From contig PDRW01000034.1 in the NCBI GenBank assembly GCA_002746935.1, positions 1 to 64,000 on the forward strand: a stretch of 64,000 bases of DNA, read 5' to 3'. This document shows, one piece after another, positions 37,704 to 47,818 of this stretch; the first letter of the stretch is position 1, and the number at the start of each line of letters is the position of its first letter. The DNA is from Rhodobacterales bacterium (GTDB lineage: Bacteria; Pseudomonadota; Alphaproteobacteria; Rhodobacterales; Rhodobacteraceae). The translations under genes and the position numbers were made by a program. The notes beneath the pieces were generated by a model. It was not told the DNA's origin and did not search any database. It saw nothing but the letters and a program-made list of their open reading frames with translations.

Positions 37704-39020
37704 ATGTTGGCGGGGCAAGAGACGGAATCAGGTGAGACTTTGGATCTTTTCCCTTCCCCCCACCCCCTCACCCCACCCCACTGCGAGGAAGATGTCCTCG
37801 CCTGGCTCCGGCTCTTGCGCTCCCGCCGCGTCGGGATCTCCACCTTTTTCCGGCTGATGCAGGACCATGGCTCGGCGGCGGCCGCGCTCGACGCCCTGCC
37901 CGCCATCGCCGCCGCCGCGGGCGTCGAGCGATACCGCATCTGCCCGCTGCCCGTGGTCGAACAGGAGCTCCGCGCCGCCCGCCGCGCCGGGGCCACCCTC
38001 ATCGCCTATGGCTCTCCGGCCTACCCCACCGCGCTCATGGCGATCCCCGATCCGCCCCCGATCCTCTGGGCGGTGGGCGATCTGTCGCTGTTGCAGCGCT
38101 CCCGCGCCGCGCCCCCTGGCGCCTACCCTGTCGCCCCCCCTGTCGCCCCCCCTGTCGCCCCCCCTGTCGCCCTTGTCGGCGCGCGCAATGCCTCCTCGCT
38201 CGGCCTGCGCATGGCACGCAAGCTCGCCGCCGATCTGGGCGCAAAGGGCCATGTGGTGGTCTCCGGCCTCGCCCGCGGCATCGACACCGCCGCCCACAAG
38301 GCCGCGCTCGACACCGGCACCATCGCGGTGCTCGCCAGCGGTGTCGACGTGATCTACCCGAAGGAAAACACCGCCCTTGGCGAGGAGATCGGCCGCGTGG
38401 GGCTCAGGCTCTCCGAAGCGCCGATGGGCACCTCGCCGCAGGCGCGCCATTTCCCCGCCCGCAACCGGATCGTCTCCGGGCTGTCGCGGGCGGTCGTGGT
38501 GGTCGAGGCGGCGGTGCGCTCGGGCTCGCTGATCACCGCCCGCTGCGCCCTCGACCAGGGCCGCGACGTGCTCGCCGTGCCCGGCCATCCGTTCGACGCC
38601 CGCGCCTCGGGCTGCAACCTCTTGCTCCGCGACGGCGCCCAGCTGGTGCGCCATGCCGGCGACGTGACCGAGGCGCTGGAGGCGCTGCCGGACGCAGACC
38701 CCGACATCGGGCCGGGTTTCGCCGAAGCGGAAGCCGCCGAACCGGGCCCGACCGTCCCCGCTCCAGCCGCATTCAAGGCCGGACCCGCCGCCGGGGCGCC
38801 CGGCCAGGGGCCCAGCCAAGCACCCGGTCACCAGCCCGAGGAGACCGCCGTGTTGCACGACATGATCCTCACCCGCCTCGGCCCCTCGCCGCTCGCCGAA
38901 GACCAGTTGATCCGCGATCTCGCCCTTCCCGCCGCCGCGATCACCCCGGCACTGATCAACCTCGAGATCGAAGGCCGCATCCAGCGCCAGCCGGGCGGGA
39001 TGGTGAACCGGCTCGACTGA
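37704..39020 (+). CDS. dprA: DNA processing protein DprA
   Basis: A 438-residue protein that in other bacteria loads RecA on incoming single-stranded DNA during transformation and gene-transfer-agent uptake. It has an N-terminal SAM-like helical region, then the Rossmann core starting at VALVGARNASSLGLRMA with GLARGIDTAAHKAAL and FPARNRIVSGLS, and a C-terminal winged-helix domain (about 375-438). Just before the Rossmann core, four PVAP units encoded by a 12-bp tandem repeat lengthen the linker. A CtrA-like site lies immediately upstream. Confidence 0.94.
   Translation: MLAGQETESGETLDLFPSPHPLTPPHCEEDVLAWLRLLRSRRVGISTFFRLMQDHGSAAAALDALPAIAAAAGVERYRICPLPVVEQELRAARRAGATLIAYGSPAYPTALMAIPDPPPILWAVGDLSLLQRSRAAPPGAYPVAPPVAPPVAPPVALVGARNASSLGLRMARKLAADLGAKGHVVVSGLARGIDTAAHKAALDTGTIAVLASGVDVIYPKENTALGEEIGRVGLRLSEAPMGTSPQARHFPARNRIVSGLSRAVVVVEAAVRSGSLITARCALDQGRDVLAVPGHPFDARASGCNLLLRDGAQLVRHAGDVTEALEALPDADPDIGPGFAEAEAAEPGPTVPAPAAFKAGPAAGAPGQGPSQAPGHQPEETAVLHDMILTRLGPSPLAEDQLIRDLALPAAAITPALINLEIEGRIQRQPGGMVNRLD
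38126..38172 (+). repeat. 12-bp tandem repeat inside dprA
   Basis: Four copies of TGTCGCCCCCCC-type units begin at 38129, 38141, 38153 and 38165. Each encodes four residues (V-A-P-P), so copy-number change would keep the reading frame and only vary linker length. Confidence 0.8.
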
Positions 39021-39330
39021 ACCCCGGGCCCAGCGCCACCACATCCGCCCCCACTGCATCCGCCCGGCCCGCAGCTCTGTGCCCGGCCGGCCGGCGGATG
39101 GGCGCGCCGCGCGACGCCCCCCGCGCGTGGCAACCGACCCCTCCCGTGGCCGGGCACACTCCACCACGCGCACCCCGGCGCCCGGGTCCAGCCCCCCGCT
39201 CCGGCCACGGCGCGCTTCGCGCCGTACACCGCTCGTCCGGCGCCGGCACGGCGGGCACCATTGACAACCCCCGCCTTCGCCACCCATGTAACGCCCCCAT
39301 GCCCCCCCGTGGCGAGTCGAAAGGATTTCC
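39021..39330. other. Intergenic region between dprA and topA
   Basis: 310 bp, very GC-rich, no convincing ORF, no clear promoter hexamers and no repeats recognised. Confidence 0.4.
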
Positions 39331-42111
39331 ATGCCCGTCGTCGTTGTCGAAAGCCCGGCCAAAGCCAGGACCATCAACAAATATCTCGGCCCCGGTTACA
39401 CCGTGCTGGCGTCTTACGGCCATGTGCGCGACCTGCCGCCGAAGGACGGTTCCGTCGACACCGAGCATGATTTCGAGATGAAATGGGAGGTCGGCGCCGA
39501 CTCGCGCAAGCACGTCAAGGCCATCGCCGACGCGCTGAAACACGACAACGAACTCATCCTCGCGACCGACCCCGACCGCGAGGGCGAGGCGATTTCCTGG
39601 CATCTGGAAGAGACCCTGCGCAAGCGCCGCGCCATCAGGAAAGACACCGCCGTCAGCCGCGTGGTGTTCAACGCGATCACCAAATCCGCGGTGACGCAAG
39701 CAATGCAGAACCCGCGCGAGGTCGATACCCCGCTGGTCGACGCCTATCTCGCCCGCCGCGCCCTCGACTACCTCGTGGGCTTCAACCTCTCGCCGGTGCT
39801 CTGGCGCAAACTCCCGGGCGCGCGCTCGGCCGGACGGGTGCAATCGGTCTGCCTGCGGCTGATCGTCGAGCGCGAAATGGAGATCGAAGCCTTCGACCCG
39901 CGTGAATACTGGTCGGTCGAGGCCGAACTCGCCACCCCGCGGGGCCAGGGCTTCACCGCCCGGCTGGTGAGCCTCGCCGGCCGGAAACTCGACCGCTACG
40001 GCCTCTCCGACCGGCCGCAGGCCGAAATGGCGGTGCAGGCGGTGGCCTCGCGCGCCCTCGCGGTCACCGCGGTCGAGGCCAAACCCGCCGCCCGCAACCC
40101 GTCGGCGCCGTTCATGACCTCGACGCTGCAACAGGAGGCCAGCCGCAAGTTCGGCTTCGGCGCGCGCCAGACGATGAACGCGGCGCAGCGGCTCTACGAG
40201 GCGGGGCATATCACCTACATGCGGACCGACGGTATCGACATGGCCCCCGAGGCGGTCGCCGCCGCGCGTGACGAGATCGCCAGCCGTTACGGTAAAGACT
40301 ACGTGCCGGCCAAACCGCGGCTCTACAAGAACAAGGCGAAAAACGCCCAGGAAGCCCACGAATGCATCCGTCCGACCGACATGAGCAAGGACGCGGGCGC
40401 CCTCGCCCGGCTCGAGGCCGACCAGCGCAAGCTCTACGATCTGATCTGGAAGCGCACGCTTGCCTGTCAGATGGAGGGCGCCCGGCTCGAACGCACCGCG
40501 GTGGAGATCGGTTCCGCCGACGGTCAGGTGGGCCTGCGCGCCACCGGTCAGGTGGTGCTGTTCGACGGTTTCATGCGGGTCTATGAGGAGGGCCGCGACG
40601 ATGACGCGAAAGCGGCTTCGGGCGACGACAGACGCCTGCCGCAGATGGCCACGGGCGAGGCGCTGACCCCGGTCGCGGGCGCGATGCGCGCGGGCTTCGC
40701 CAAGACCCTCGACAGCGACGACCCGCTGATCGAAACCGCACCCCCCGCCCTCAACCCCCGCGCGGTGCTGAGCGACGACGCCGCCGTGCTCGGCCTCCAG
40801 CACCACACCCAGCCGCCGCCGCGCTACACCGAGGCCTCGCTGGTCAAACGCATGGAAGAGCTCGGCATCGGCCGGCCCTCCACCTATGCCTCGATCGTCT
40901 CGACGATCCAGGAGCGCGAATATGTCCGCAAGGACCAGAACCGCCTCTACCCGGAAGACAAGGGCCGGATCGTCACCATCTTTCTGCTCAATTTCTTCCG
41001 CCAATATGTGGGCTACGAGTTTACCGCCAATCTCGAGGAGGAGCTCGACGGGATCTCGGCCGGCGAGCTTGATTACAAGGCCGTGCTGGCGCGGTTCTGG
41101 CGCGATTTCTCGGCCGCCATCGGCGAGACCTCGGAGCTGCGGATCTCGGAAGTGCTGTCGCGGCTCGACGAGGCCCTCGCTCCGCAGCTTTACCCGCCAA
41201 AGGAAGACGGCTCCGACCCGCGCGCCTGTCCGCTCTGCGGCACCGGCTCGCTGCATCTGAAAACCTCGCGGACGGGCGGTTTCGTCGGCTGTTCCAACTA
41301 TCCCGACTGCCGCTACACCCGCCCGATCGGCGGTGAGGACCAGGGCGGCGACCGGGTGCTGGGCGAGGATGAGGGCGACGAGATTTCGCTCCGCACCGGC
41401 CGTTTCGGCCCCTACGTCCAGCGCGGCGAGGTCACCGAAGACAACAAGAAACCGCCCCGCGCCTCGCTGCCCAAGGGCTGGGATCCGGTCACGCTCGACC
41501 TCGAAAAGGCGCTGATGCTGCTGTCGCTGCCGCGGATCGTCGGGATGCATGACGGCGCCCCGATCAAGGCCAATTTCGGCCGTTTCGGCCCTTACCTCAT
41601 GCACCAGAAGGAGGGCGAGGCAAAGCCGGTCTATGCCAATATCAAGGATCCGGCGGATGTGTTCGAGATCGGCATGAACCGGGCGGTGGAGCTCATCGAA
41701 CACAAGCGCGCCAACCCGGGGCGCGGCCGGGCCTCGGCGGCGAAACCGCTGCGCGAGCTTGGCGAACACCCCGAAAAGGGCGGTGCGCTCAACGTGATGG
41801 ACGGGCGTTACGGGCCTTATGTGAAGTGGGAAAAGGTCAACGCCACCCTGCCGAAGGACATGACCCCCGAGAGCATCACCCTCGATCAGGCGGTGCTGCT
41901 GGTCGATGAAAAGGCCGCGAAGGGCAAGGCGCCCACCCGCCGGAAGGCGGCGGCGAAGAAGCCCGCTGCCAAGAAGGCGCCTGCGAAGAAGCCGGCGGCG
42001 AAAAAGGCCCCCGCGAAAAAGGCGGCGGCGAAGAAGCCGGCAGCAAAGAAGGCACCGGCGAAAACCGCAGCCGCAAAGAAAGCGCCCGCCACGAAACCGG
42101 CAGAAGAATAG
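39331..42111 (+). CDS. topA: DNA topoisomerase I
   Basis: A 926-residue type IA topoisomerase that relaxes negative supercoils. The N-terminal Toprim domain has VVVESPAKARTINKYLG and DPDREGEAISWH. The catalytic tyrosine is in HITYMRTDGIDMA. A zinc ribbon near residue 632 (CPLCGTGSLHLK, then GCSNYPDC) and further C-terminal repeats follow. The last 60 residues are a Lys/Ala/Pro tail made of KKPAAKKAP units, which probably binds DNA non-specifically. It is downstream of dprA on the same strand with a 310-bp gap. Confidence 0.97.
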   Translation: MPVVVVESPAKARTINKYLGPGYTVLASYGHVRDLPPKDGSVDTEHDFEMKWEVGADSRKHVKAIADALKHDNELILATDPDREGEAISWHLEETLRKRRAIRKDTAVSRVVFNAITKSAVTQAMQNPREVDTPLVDAYLARRALDYLVGFNLSPVLWRKLPGARSAGRVQSVCLRLIVEREMEIEAFDPREYWSVEAELATPRGQGFTARLVSLAGRKLDRYGLSDRPQAEMAVQAVASRALAVTAVEAKPAARNPSAPFMTSTLQQEASRKFGFGARQTMNAAQRLYEAGHITYMRTDGIDMAPEAVAAARDEIASRYGKDYVPAKPRLYKNKAKNAQEAHECIRPTDMSKDAGALARLEADQRKLYDLIWKRTLACQMEGARLERTAVEIGSADGQVGLRATGQVVLFDGFMRVYEEGRDDDAKAASGDDRRLPQMATGEALTPVAGAMRAGFAKTLDSDDPLIETAPPALNPRAVLSDDAAVLGLQHHTQPPPRYTEASLVKRMEELGIGRPSTYASIVSTIQEREYVRKDQNRLYPEDKGRIVTIFLLNFFRQYVGYEFTANLEEELDGISAGELDYKAVLARFWRDFSAAIGETSELRISEVLSRLDEALAPQLYPPKEDGSDPRACPLCGTGSLHLKTSRTGGFVGCSNYPDCRYTRPIGGEDQGGDRVLGEDEGDEISLRTGRFGPYVQRGEVTEDNKKPPRASLPKGWDPVTLDLEKALMLLSLPRIVGMHDGAPIKANFGRFGPYLMHQKEGEAKPVYANIKDPADVFEIGMNRAVELIEHKRANPGRGRASAAKPLRELGEHPEKGGALNVMDGRYGPYVKWEKVNATLPKDMTPESITLDQAVLLVDEKAAKGKAPTRRKAAAKKPAAKKAPAKKPAAKKAPAKKAAAKKPAAKKAPAKTAAAKKAPATKPAEE

Positions 42112-42222
42112 GCGCTCCGGCCGGAGGCGGGCGGCGCAAAGCGCTGCCCCCGGCCATCCCGCAGGCCATCTCACGGCCATCCCCTGGGCGACCCCCGGAC
42201 AAACCCGGACGGCCCCGCCGGT

Positions 42223-43086
42223 CTACTTCACAGGTGCCGCCAACGCCGCCTGGGCGGCGCGTTGGGCCTCGATCCAGCCGTACCAGCTTTCCATGCCCTC
42301 ACCGGTCAGCGCCGAGACCGTGAGCACGCCGATCTGCGGGTTCACCCGCCGGGCATATTCAACGCATTTCTCCACGTCGAAGGGCACATGGGGCAAGAGA
42401 TCGGCCTTGTTCAGCACCATCAGCCGGGCGGCGGCGAACATGTCCGGGTATTTGATCGGCTTGTCGTCGCCTTCGGTGACGCTCAGGATCACCACCTTCG
42501 CCGCCTCGCCGAGGTCGAACCCCGCCGGGCAGACGAGGTTGCCGACATTTTCGATGAACAGCACGCTTTCGGGCTCCGGCGGCAGCGTCTTCAGCGCCCG
42601 CGCCACCATGTCGGCGTCGAGGTGACAGCCCTTGCCGGTGTTGATCTGCACCGCGCGGGCGCCGGTCTCGCGGATGCGCTCGGCATCGTTCGAGGTCTGC
42701 TGGTCGCCCTCGATCACCGCGACGGGCAGGCGTTCGCCGATTTCCCGCGCAGTGCGGGCAAGCAGGGTGGTCTTGCCGGAGCCGGGCGAGGAGACGAGGT
42801 TCAGCGCCAGCACACCTTTGGCCGCGAGGTCTTCGCGGTTGTGCCGGGCGATATGGTCGTTTTTCGCGAGGATGTCGCGCTCGATCTCGACGATCCGGCG
42901 GCCCTCCATCCCCGGCGCATGGGCGCCGCCGAGCGGCCCCCCATCCGGCCCGTGATCATGGTGATGATGGTGGTGGCCGTGGGAATGGGAATGGTCATGG
43001 CTGTGGTCATGGCCATTGTGGTGATGGTGCTGCCCCTCACCCTCGACGGTCACATCAGCCGCCCCACATCCGCAAGTCGTGCACAT
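42223..43086 (-). CDS. hypB: Hydrogenase nickel incorporation GTPase HypB
   Basis: A 287-residue SIMIBI-class GTPase that delivers nickel during [NiFe]-hydrogenase maturation. The N-terminus MCTTCGCG provides a high-affinity metal motif. It is followed by a histidine-rich stretch (residues 20-45, about 18 His) expected to store nickel. The P-loop is SSPGSGKTT, the switch/metal region includes [14 protein letters not shown], and the guanine motif is NKADLLP. AAGGAG precedes the ATG. It follows hupK by 117 bp; hypA, the usual partner, is not between them. Confidence 0.95.
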   Translation of the reverse strand: MCTTCGCGAADVTVEGEGQHHHHNGHDHSHDHSHSHGHHHHHHDHGPDGGPLGGAHAPGMEGRRIVEIERDILAKNDHIARHNREDLAAKGVLALNLVSSPGSGKTTLLARTAREIGERLPVAVIEGDQQTSNDAERIRETGARAVQINTGKGCHLDADMVARALKTLPPEPESVLFIENVGNLVCPAGFDLGEAAKVVILSVTEGDDKPIKYPDMFAAARLMVLNKADLLPHVPFDVEKCVEYARRVNPQIGVLTVSALTGEGMESWYGWIEAQRAAQAALAAPVK

Positions 43087-43132
43087 CGCGCCTCTCCTTC
43101 TGTTGCCGGGTCACCGCCCGGCGCATCCAATC

Positions 43133-43219
43133 AGTCTCTGCCCCGTCCCCGGGGCGCAGGCAGTCTCCGCCCCGTCACCGGGGCGCAAGCAAACTCCACC
43201 CCGTCACCGGGGCGCAAGC
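43133..43219 (-). repeat. 29-bp tandem repeat at the 3' end of hupK
   Basis: Three head-to-tail 29-bp units (43133-43161, 43162-43190, 43191-43219), differing at a few positions. The unit nearest hupK contains its last codons and stop. Each unit carries a short CCCCG/CGGGG inverted repeat. They fill most of the hupK-hypB gap. Confidence 0.8.
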
Positions 43220-44211
43220 TCCAGCCGGCAGGCAACACAGGGGTCGATCGCCAGCACATGCAGTTCCGCGGCCACCGGATCGGCCGCCGCCCCCACCAGA
43301 CCGGCCGCAACCGGGCCGTTCGCGGCAAAATTCGGCTCGGTCGGCGCCTCGGTGCGGCAGCGGGTCACGAGGCCGCCGGCGATGGCAACCCGATGGGTGA
43401 GCGGGCCGCGGGCGGTCGCCACCGTCGCCTCGCCGGTGCCGCTGTCGCGCAACGCCGCGCGGGCCGGGGCCGGCCCGGCGGCCGCAAGCGCGGCGGCGAT
43501 CTCGCCGGGCAGGGTCTCGAGCGCCGCGCGCGCCGCCGCGAGCCGGGCGGCGAGCCCGGCGCCATGGGCGGCCCGGGCCGCCGCAACCGGGGCAAGGCTC
43601 CAGCCGCGGGCGAGCACGCCATGTTCGGGGGCCATCCCGTCTGGCAGGGCGCCGTAACCTTCGAGCCCGCGCCGGGCGAGCGCCTCGGCCAGCGGGTCCG
43701 CCAGCGCCGCCGCGTCGATCACGGGCGCAGAGGCCCTGCCCCCGGCGATCCCGGCCCCGGGCTGGCGCCAGCCGGACCCGAGCACCGCCGCCTCAAGCCC
43801 ATGTTCCGCCGCCATTGCCGCCCGCACCGCTTCGGGCGCCAGCGGCAGACCCAGCACCCGGGGCCAGTGCAGCGCCAGCCGGGTGACGATCTGGGTCAGC
43901 ATCTCGGCACGCCGCAGGGCATCGCGCGCCGCGCTCACCCGCGGGTCGGGCGCGATGGCGAGGGCGGTTTCCACGGCCATCAGCGCGGCCACACTCTGGG
44001 CGCTGCCACAGAGCGAGAAGATCCGCCCGATCCGGGCGCACATCTCCCCGGCCGGTTTGCCCTCGAACACCCGCGCCGCCGCCACCGGCCGGGTGGAGCG
44101 GATATCCACCGCGCGGATCCGCGCGTCCTCCGCCCGCACCCCCACCCTGTCCGCCCCGCCGACCGTGAGACACACCCGGATTTCACCCGCCATGTCGGCC
44201 AGATCGCTCAT
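43204..44211 (-). CDS. hupK: Hydrogenase expression/formation protein HupK
   Basis: A 335-residue protein resembling a degenerate [NiFe]-hydrogenase large subunit, as known for HupK. The N-terminal metal-site segment FEGKPAGEMCARIGRIFSLCG keeps Cys58 and Cys68, while the C-terminal DPCVAC keeps Cys325 and Cys328 without the usual final His. In studied systems HupK-like proteins act as scaffolds in assembly of the active-site cofactor. The last codons lie in a 29-bp tandem repeat. hypB follows. No hydrogenase structural genes are in this window. Confidence 0.88.
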   Translation of the reverse strand: MSDLADMAGEIRVCLTVGGADRVGVRAEDARIRAVDIRSTRPVAAARVFEGKPAGEMCARIGRIFSLCGSAQSVAALMAVETALAIAPDPRVSAARDALRRAEMLTQIVTRLALHWPRVLGLPLAPEAVRAAMAAEHGLEAAVLGSGWRQPGAGIAGGRASAPVIDAAALADPLAEALARRGLEGYGALPDGMAPEHGVLARGWSLAPVAAARAAHGAGLAARLAAARAALETLPGEIAAALAAAGPAPARAALRDSGTGEATVATARGPLTHRVAIAGGLVTRCRTEAPTEPNFAANGPVAAGLVGAAADPVAAELHVLAIDPCVACRLELAPR

Positions 44212-44240
44212 CGCGCCACCGTTTCATTCAACTTCCGTTA

Positions 44241-44269
44241 TATATAGCCCGGGCGCGGCAAAGACCCAA
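44241..44269 (-). promoter_or_regulatory. Candidate promoter of hupK-hypB
   Basis: On the minus strand TTGGGT (44264-44269) and TATATA (44241-44246) are 17 bases apart, about 30 bp before the hupK start. Confidence 0.45.
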
Positions 44270-44364
44270 TGCGCCGCCCGGTCGCGGGGGCCGAATCGCT
44301 TCCTTTGCACCGCCCCGGCCCATATGTTTGCCGCAACGCCACAGCCACAGCAGGGACGCCGCCG

Positions 44365-46326
44365 ATGACCACCCCGATCTGGACCCCCACGCCCGCGCGC
44401 ATCGAAGCCAGCGTGCTCACGGATTTCACCCGCTGGCTCGACGAGACCAGAGGCGTGAAGCTTGACGGCGGCGAAGCGCTGCACGCCTGGTCGGTGGCGG
44501 AGCGCGGCGCATTCTGGTCGGCGCTGTGGGATTATTTCGGCGTGATCGGCGACAAGGGCACGGGCAGCGAAACCGGCCAGTGGATCACCGGCGAGGGCAT
44601 TCTGGAGGAGCATTTCTTCCCCGGGGCGAAACTCAATTTTGCCGAAAACCTGCTGAAGCTTGGCGGCGCGGCGGATGACGCCGAGGCGCTGGTGTTCCGC
44701 GGCGAAGACAAGGTGGCGCTGCGCTGGAGCTGGGGCGAGCTGAAAGCCCATGTCTCGAAGCTGCAACAGGCGCTGGCGGCCGAGGGCGTGGGGCCGGGCG
44801 ACCGGGTCGCGGGGCTGCTGCCGAACCGCCCCGAAAGCATCGCCGCAATGCTCGCCGCCGTCTCGCTCGGGGCCACATGGTCCTGCGCCAGCCCCGATTT
44901 CGGCACCCGCGCGGTGCTCGACCGCTTCGCCCAGATCGAACCCAAGGTGCTGCTGACCACCGATGGCTACTGGTACAACCGCAAGCGCATCGACATTTCC
45001 GGCAAGCTGGCCGAGGTGTTGCCCGGCCTGCCGAGCGTGAAAAAGACGGTGGTGATCGACTATCTCGGCGAGGCCGAAGCGGTGGCGGCGCAGCTGCCCG
45101 GCGCGGTGAGCTACGCGGATTTCACCGCCCCCTTCGAGGCCGGCGAGATCTCCTATACGCGGGTGGATTTCGACCATCCGCTTTTCATCCTGTTCTCTTC
45201 GGGCACCACCGGCGCGCCGAAATGTATCGTCCACCGCACCGGCGGCGTGTTGCTCCAGCACCTCAAGGAACTGGCGCTGCATGGGGACGTGAAGCCCGGC
45301 GACCGGCTGTTCTATTTCACCACTCTGGGCTGGATGATGTGGAACTGGCTCGCCTCCGGCCTCGCCCGCAGCGCCACGCTGATGCTCTACGACGGCTCCC
45401 CCTTCGCGCCCGGCCCCCGGGTGCTCTGGGATTATGCCGAACAGGAGCGGTTTACCCATTTCGGCACCTCGGCCAAATATATCGACACGCTGCGCAAGTC
45501 GGGCTACCGCCCGTCGGACGGGCTGGAGCTCGCGGCGCTGCGCACCCTCTTCTCCACCGGCTCGCCGCTGCTCGCCCACGGGTTCGAGTTTGTTTACAGC
45601 GCCGTGAAGCCCGATCTGCACCTCGCTTCGATCTCCGGCGGCACCGATATCGTCTCCTGCTTCGTCGGTGGCGACCCGACCCGGCCGGTTTACGCCGGCG
45701 AGATCCAGGGGCCGGGCTTCGGGCTTGATGTCGATGTCTGGTCGGCCCCGGGCAAGGCCGCCGCGCCGGGCGAAAAGGGCGAACTGGTCTGCGCCGCCGC
45801 CTTCCCGGTGATGCCGCTGGGCTTCTGGGGCGACGAAGATGGCAGCCGCTACCGCGCCGCCTATTTCGAATTCTTCGACGGGGCCTGGTGCCAGGGCGAC
45901 TACGCCGAACGCACAGAGGCGGGCGGCTTCATCATCCATGGCCGGTCGGACGCCACGCTCAACCCCGGCGGGGTGCGCATTGGCACCGCGGAAATCTACG
46001 CCGAGGTGGAAAAGTTCGCCGAGGTGCGGGATTCGGTGGTGATCGGTCATGATACCGGCGGCGACCAGCGGGTGGTGCTGTTCGTGGCCATGGCCGAGGG
46101 GCATGAGCTGGACGAAGAACTGGTCAAACGCATCAAGGCGGGCATCCGCCAGGGCTCCTCGCCGCGTCACGTTCCGGCGGAAATTCTCGCCGTGCCGGAC
46201 GTGCCCCATACCAAGTCGGGCAAGATCTCCGAGCTTGCGGTGAAGGACGTGGTGCACGGGCGCGAGGTGAAGAACAAGGGCGCGCTCGCCAACCCCGAAG
46301 CGCTGGACGACTTTCCGGAGCTCTGA
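44365..46326 (+). CDS. aacS: Acetoacetyl-CoA synthetase
   Basis: A 653-residue acyl-adenylate-forming ligase that activates acetoacetate to acetoacetyl-CoA, linking ketone-body or polyhydroxybutyrate breakdown to central metabolism. The ATP-binding P-loop is [15 protein letters not shown], the later motif is [11 protein letters not shown], and the C-terminal lysine is in [10 protein letters not shown]. The N-terminal [11 protein letters not shown] and [16 protein letters not shown] are typical of this subfamily rather than acetyl-CoA synthetase. The ATG at 44365 is preferred over the longer frame. Convergent with the glycerate kinase gene. Confidence 0.94.
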   Translation: MTTPIWTPTPARIEASVLTDFTRWLDETRGVKLDGGEALHAWSVAERGAFWSALWDYFGVIGDKGTGSETGQWITGEGILEEHFFPGAKLNFAENLLKLGGAADDAEALVFRGEDKVALRWSWGELKAHVSKLQQALAAEGVGPGDRVAGLLPNRPESIAAMLAAVSLGATWSCASPDFGTRAVLDRFAQIEPKVLLTTDGYWYNRKRIDISGKLAEVLPGLPSVKKTVVIDYLGEAEAVAAQLPGAVSYADFTAPFEAGEISYTRVDFDHPLFILFSSGTTGAPKCIVHRTGGVLLQHLKELALHGDVKPGDRLFYFTTLGWMMWNWLASGLARSATLMLYDGSPFAPGPRVLWDYAEQERFTHFGTSAKYIDTLRKSGYRPSDGLELAALRTLFSTGSPLLAHGFEFVYSAVKPDLHLASISGGTDIVSCFVGGDPTRPVYAGEIQGPGFGLDVDVWSAPGKAAAPGEKGELVCAAAFPVMPLGFWGDEDGSRYRAAYFEFFDGAWCQGDYAERTEAGGFIIHGRSDATLNPGGVRIGTAEIYAEVEKFAEVRDSVVIGHDTGGDQRVVLFVAMAEGHELDEELVKRIKAGIRQGSSPRHVPAEILAVPDVPHTKSGKISELAVKDVVHGREVKNKGALANPEALDDFPEL

Positions 46327-46334
46327 AACCTGCC

Positions 46335-46374
46335 TGCGCAAAAGCGGGCACCGGTTTTCGCTGGTTGGCATGCA
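46335..46374 (+). repeat. Dispersed hairpin repeat, partial copy
   Basis: TGCGCAAAAGCGGGCACCGG followed by TTTTCGC and GGCATGC matches the 58-bp tandem element at 52381. It lies just after the acetoacetyl-CoA synthetase stop. Confidence 0.6.
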
Positions 46375-46455
46375 AAACAAATGGCAGAGCGCGCGCCGTG
46401 TGAATGCCGCCGTGCGCATGCCAATGAACGCGGGCGCGCTCTGAACGAGCGCGGA

Positions 46456-46501
46456 AACGCCTTCGGGAAAGGCGTTCGGAAGCGGTCTTGAAACCGCTTC
46501 C
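46456..46501. terminator. Two adjacent hairpins between convergent genes
   Basis: AACGCCTT/AAGGCGTT (46456-46476) and GGAAGCGGT/ACCGCTTCC (46478-46501) are perfect stems separated by one base, just past the stop of the minus-strand gene. They may act as a bidirectional transcription end. Confidence 0.5.
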
Positions 46502-46507
46502 GCCTTG

Positions 46508-47818
46508 CTACTCGACCAGAATCGCGCGGAAATCGTTCACATTGGTGAGCGTCGGCCCGGTGATGACCTGCGCCCCGATCGCCTCGAAGAACCCGTGCCC
46601 GTCGTTGTCATCGAGCCGCGCGCGCCCCGAGATGCCAAGGGCGCGGGCCTTTGCCAGCGTGTCCGGGCCGATCACCGCCCCGGCGACCTCCTCGGTCCCG
46701 TCCACCCCGTCGGTATCGCAGGCGATCGCATGCACCCCCGCCAAGCCATCCAGCGCCACGGCGAGCGACAGCAGGCATTCCACATTGCGCCCGCCGCGCC
46801 CGCTGCCACGGAGGGTTACCGTGGTTTCGCCTCCGGACAGGATCACGCAGGGCCGCCCGAAAGGCTGGCCCCGCGCCGCCACCTGGCGCGCGATCCCCGC
46901 CAGCACGATCCCCACCTCCCGCGCCTCGCCTTCCAGCGCATCGCCGAGGATATGGGCCGGATAGCCCGCCGCGCGCGCCACCGCCGCCGCCGCTTCGAGC
47001 GACGCCTGAGGGGTGGCGACAAGATGGGTCTCGGTGCCCGCAAGCCGCGGATCGCCCGGTTTGACGCTTTCGAACGCCCCGCTCTCCAACCCCTCGCGGA
47101 TCGGCTGCGACACGCGCATGCGGTAGCGGTCCAGCACCGCGAGCGCATCGGTACAGGTGGCCGGGTCGGGCATCGTCGGCCCGGAGGCGATCACGCCCGG
47201 ATCGTCGCCCGGCACGTCGGAAATGAGCAGGGTGACCACCCGGGCCGGATGGCAGGCAACCGCGAGACGTCCGCCCTTCACCGCCGACAGATGCCGGCGC
47301 AGGGTATTCATCTCGCCAATGGTCGCACCGCTTTTCAACAGCGCGCGGTTGATCCTGGCCTTTTCGTCGAACGCGATGCCCTTGGCCGGCAGGGACAGCA
47401 GCGCCGAACCACCACCGGAGATCAGGCACAACGCCGTGTCGCCCTCCCGAAGCTCTTCGGCAAACGAGAGAATGCGCCGCGCCGCATCGCGCCCGGCGGC
47501 GTCGGGCACCGGATGCGCCGCCTCGACAATTTCGATCCCCTCGCAGTCCACCGCGTGGCCGTAGCGTGTCACCACGATCCCCTCGAGCGGGCGTTGGTAG
47601 TGCAACTCCGCCGCGCGGGCCATCGCAGCCGACGCCTTGCCTGCGCCGATCACCACCAAACGGCCGGTCTTCGGGGACTCCGGCAGGCAGGGGGGGACGC
47701 AGGTTTCGGGCCGCGCCGCCAAGACGGCCGCCGCGAACATCCGGCGAAGGAGCGCTTCGGGCCCGGTTGTGGGATTGGCTGTGGGGTTGAGTGTGGATCC
47801 GGTTGCGGAAGGAATCAC
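46508..47818 (-). CDS. Glycerate 2-kinase / MOFRL family (TtuD-like)
   Basis: A 436-residue enzyme of the GckA/TtuD family, once called hydroxypyruvate reductase, now known in several cases to be glycerate 2-kinase. The N-terminal DUF4147 domain has VVIGAGKASAAMARA and CLISGGGSALL. The C-terminal MOFRL domain has LSGGETTVTLRGSGRGGRN and ACDTDGVDGTEE. A GTG at 47818 gives a family-like length, but no good ribosome site is seen and an ATG at 47902 is also possible. It would feed glycerate into glycolysis, for example in the serine or glyoxylate route. Confidence 0.88.
   Translation of the reverse strand: MIPSATGSTLNPTANPTTGPEALLRRMFAAAVLAARPETCVPPCLPESPKTGRLVVIGAGKASAAMARAAELHYQRPLEGIVVTRYGHAVDCEGIEIVEAAHPVPDAAGRDAARRILSFAEELREGDTALCLISGGGSALLSLPAKGIAFDEKARINRALLKSGATIGEMNTLRRHLSAVKGGRLAVACHPARVVTLLISDVPGDDPGVIASGPTMPDPATCTDALAVLDRYRMRVSQPIREGLESGAFESVKPGDPRLAGTETHLVATPQASLEAAAAVARAAGYPAHILGDALEGEAREVGIVLAGIARQVAARGQPFGRPCVILSGGETTVTLRGSGRGGRNVECLLSLAVALDGLAGVHAIACDTDGVDGTEEVAGAVIGPDTLAKARALGISGRARLDDNDGHGFFEAIGAQVITGPTLTNVNDFRAILVE

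Noticed and set aside
38956-42180. A minus-strand open frame of 1074 codons opposite topA
   Set aside because: topA on the plus strand has all type IA topoisomerase motifs. The antisense product is low-complexity and has no domain.
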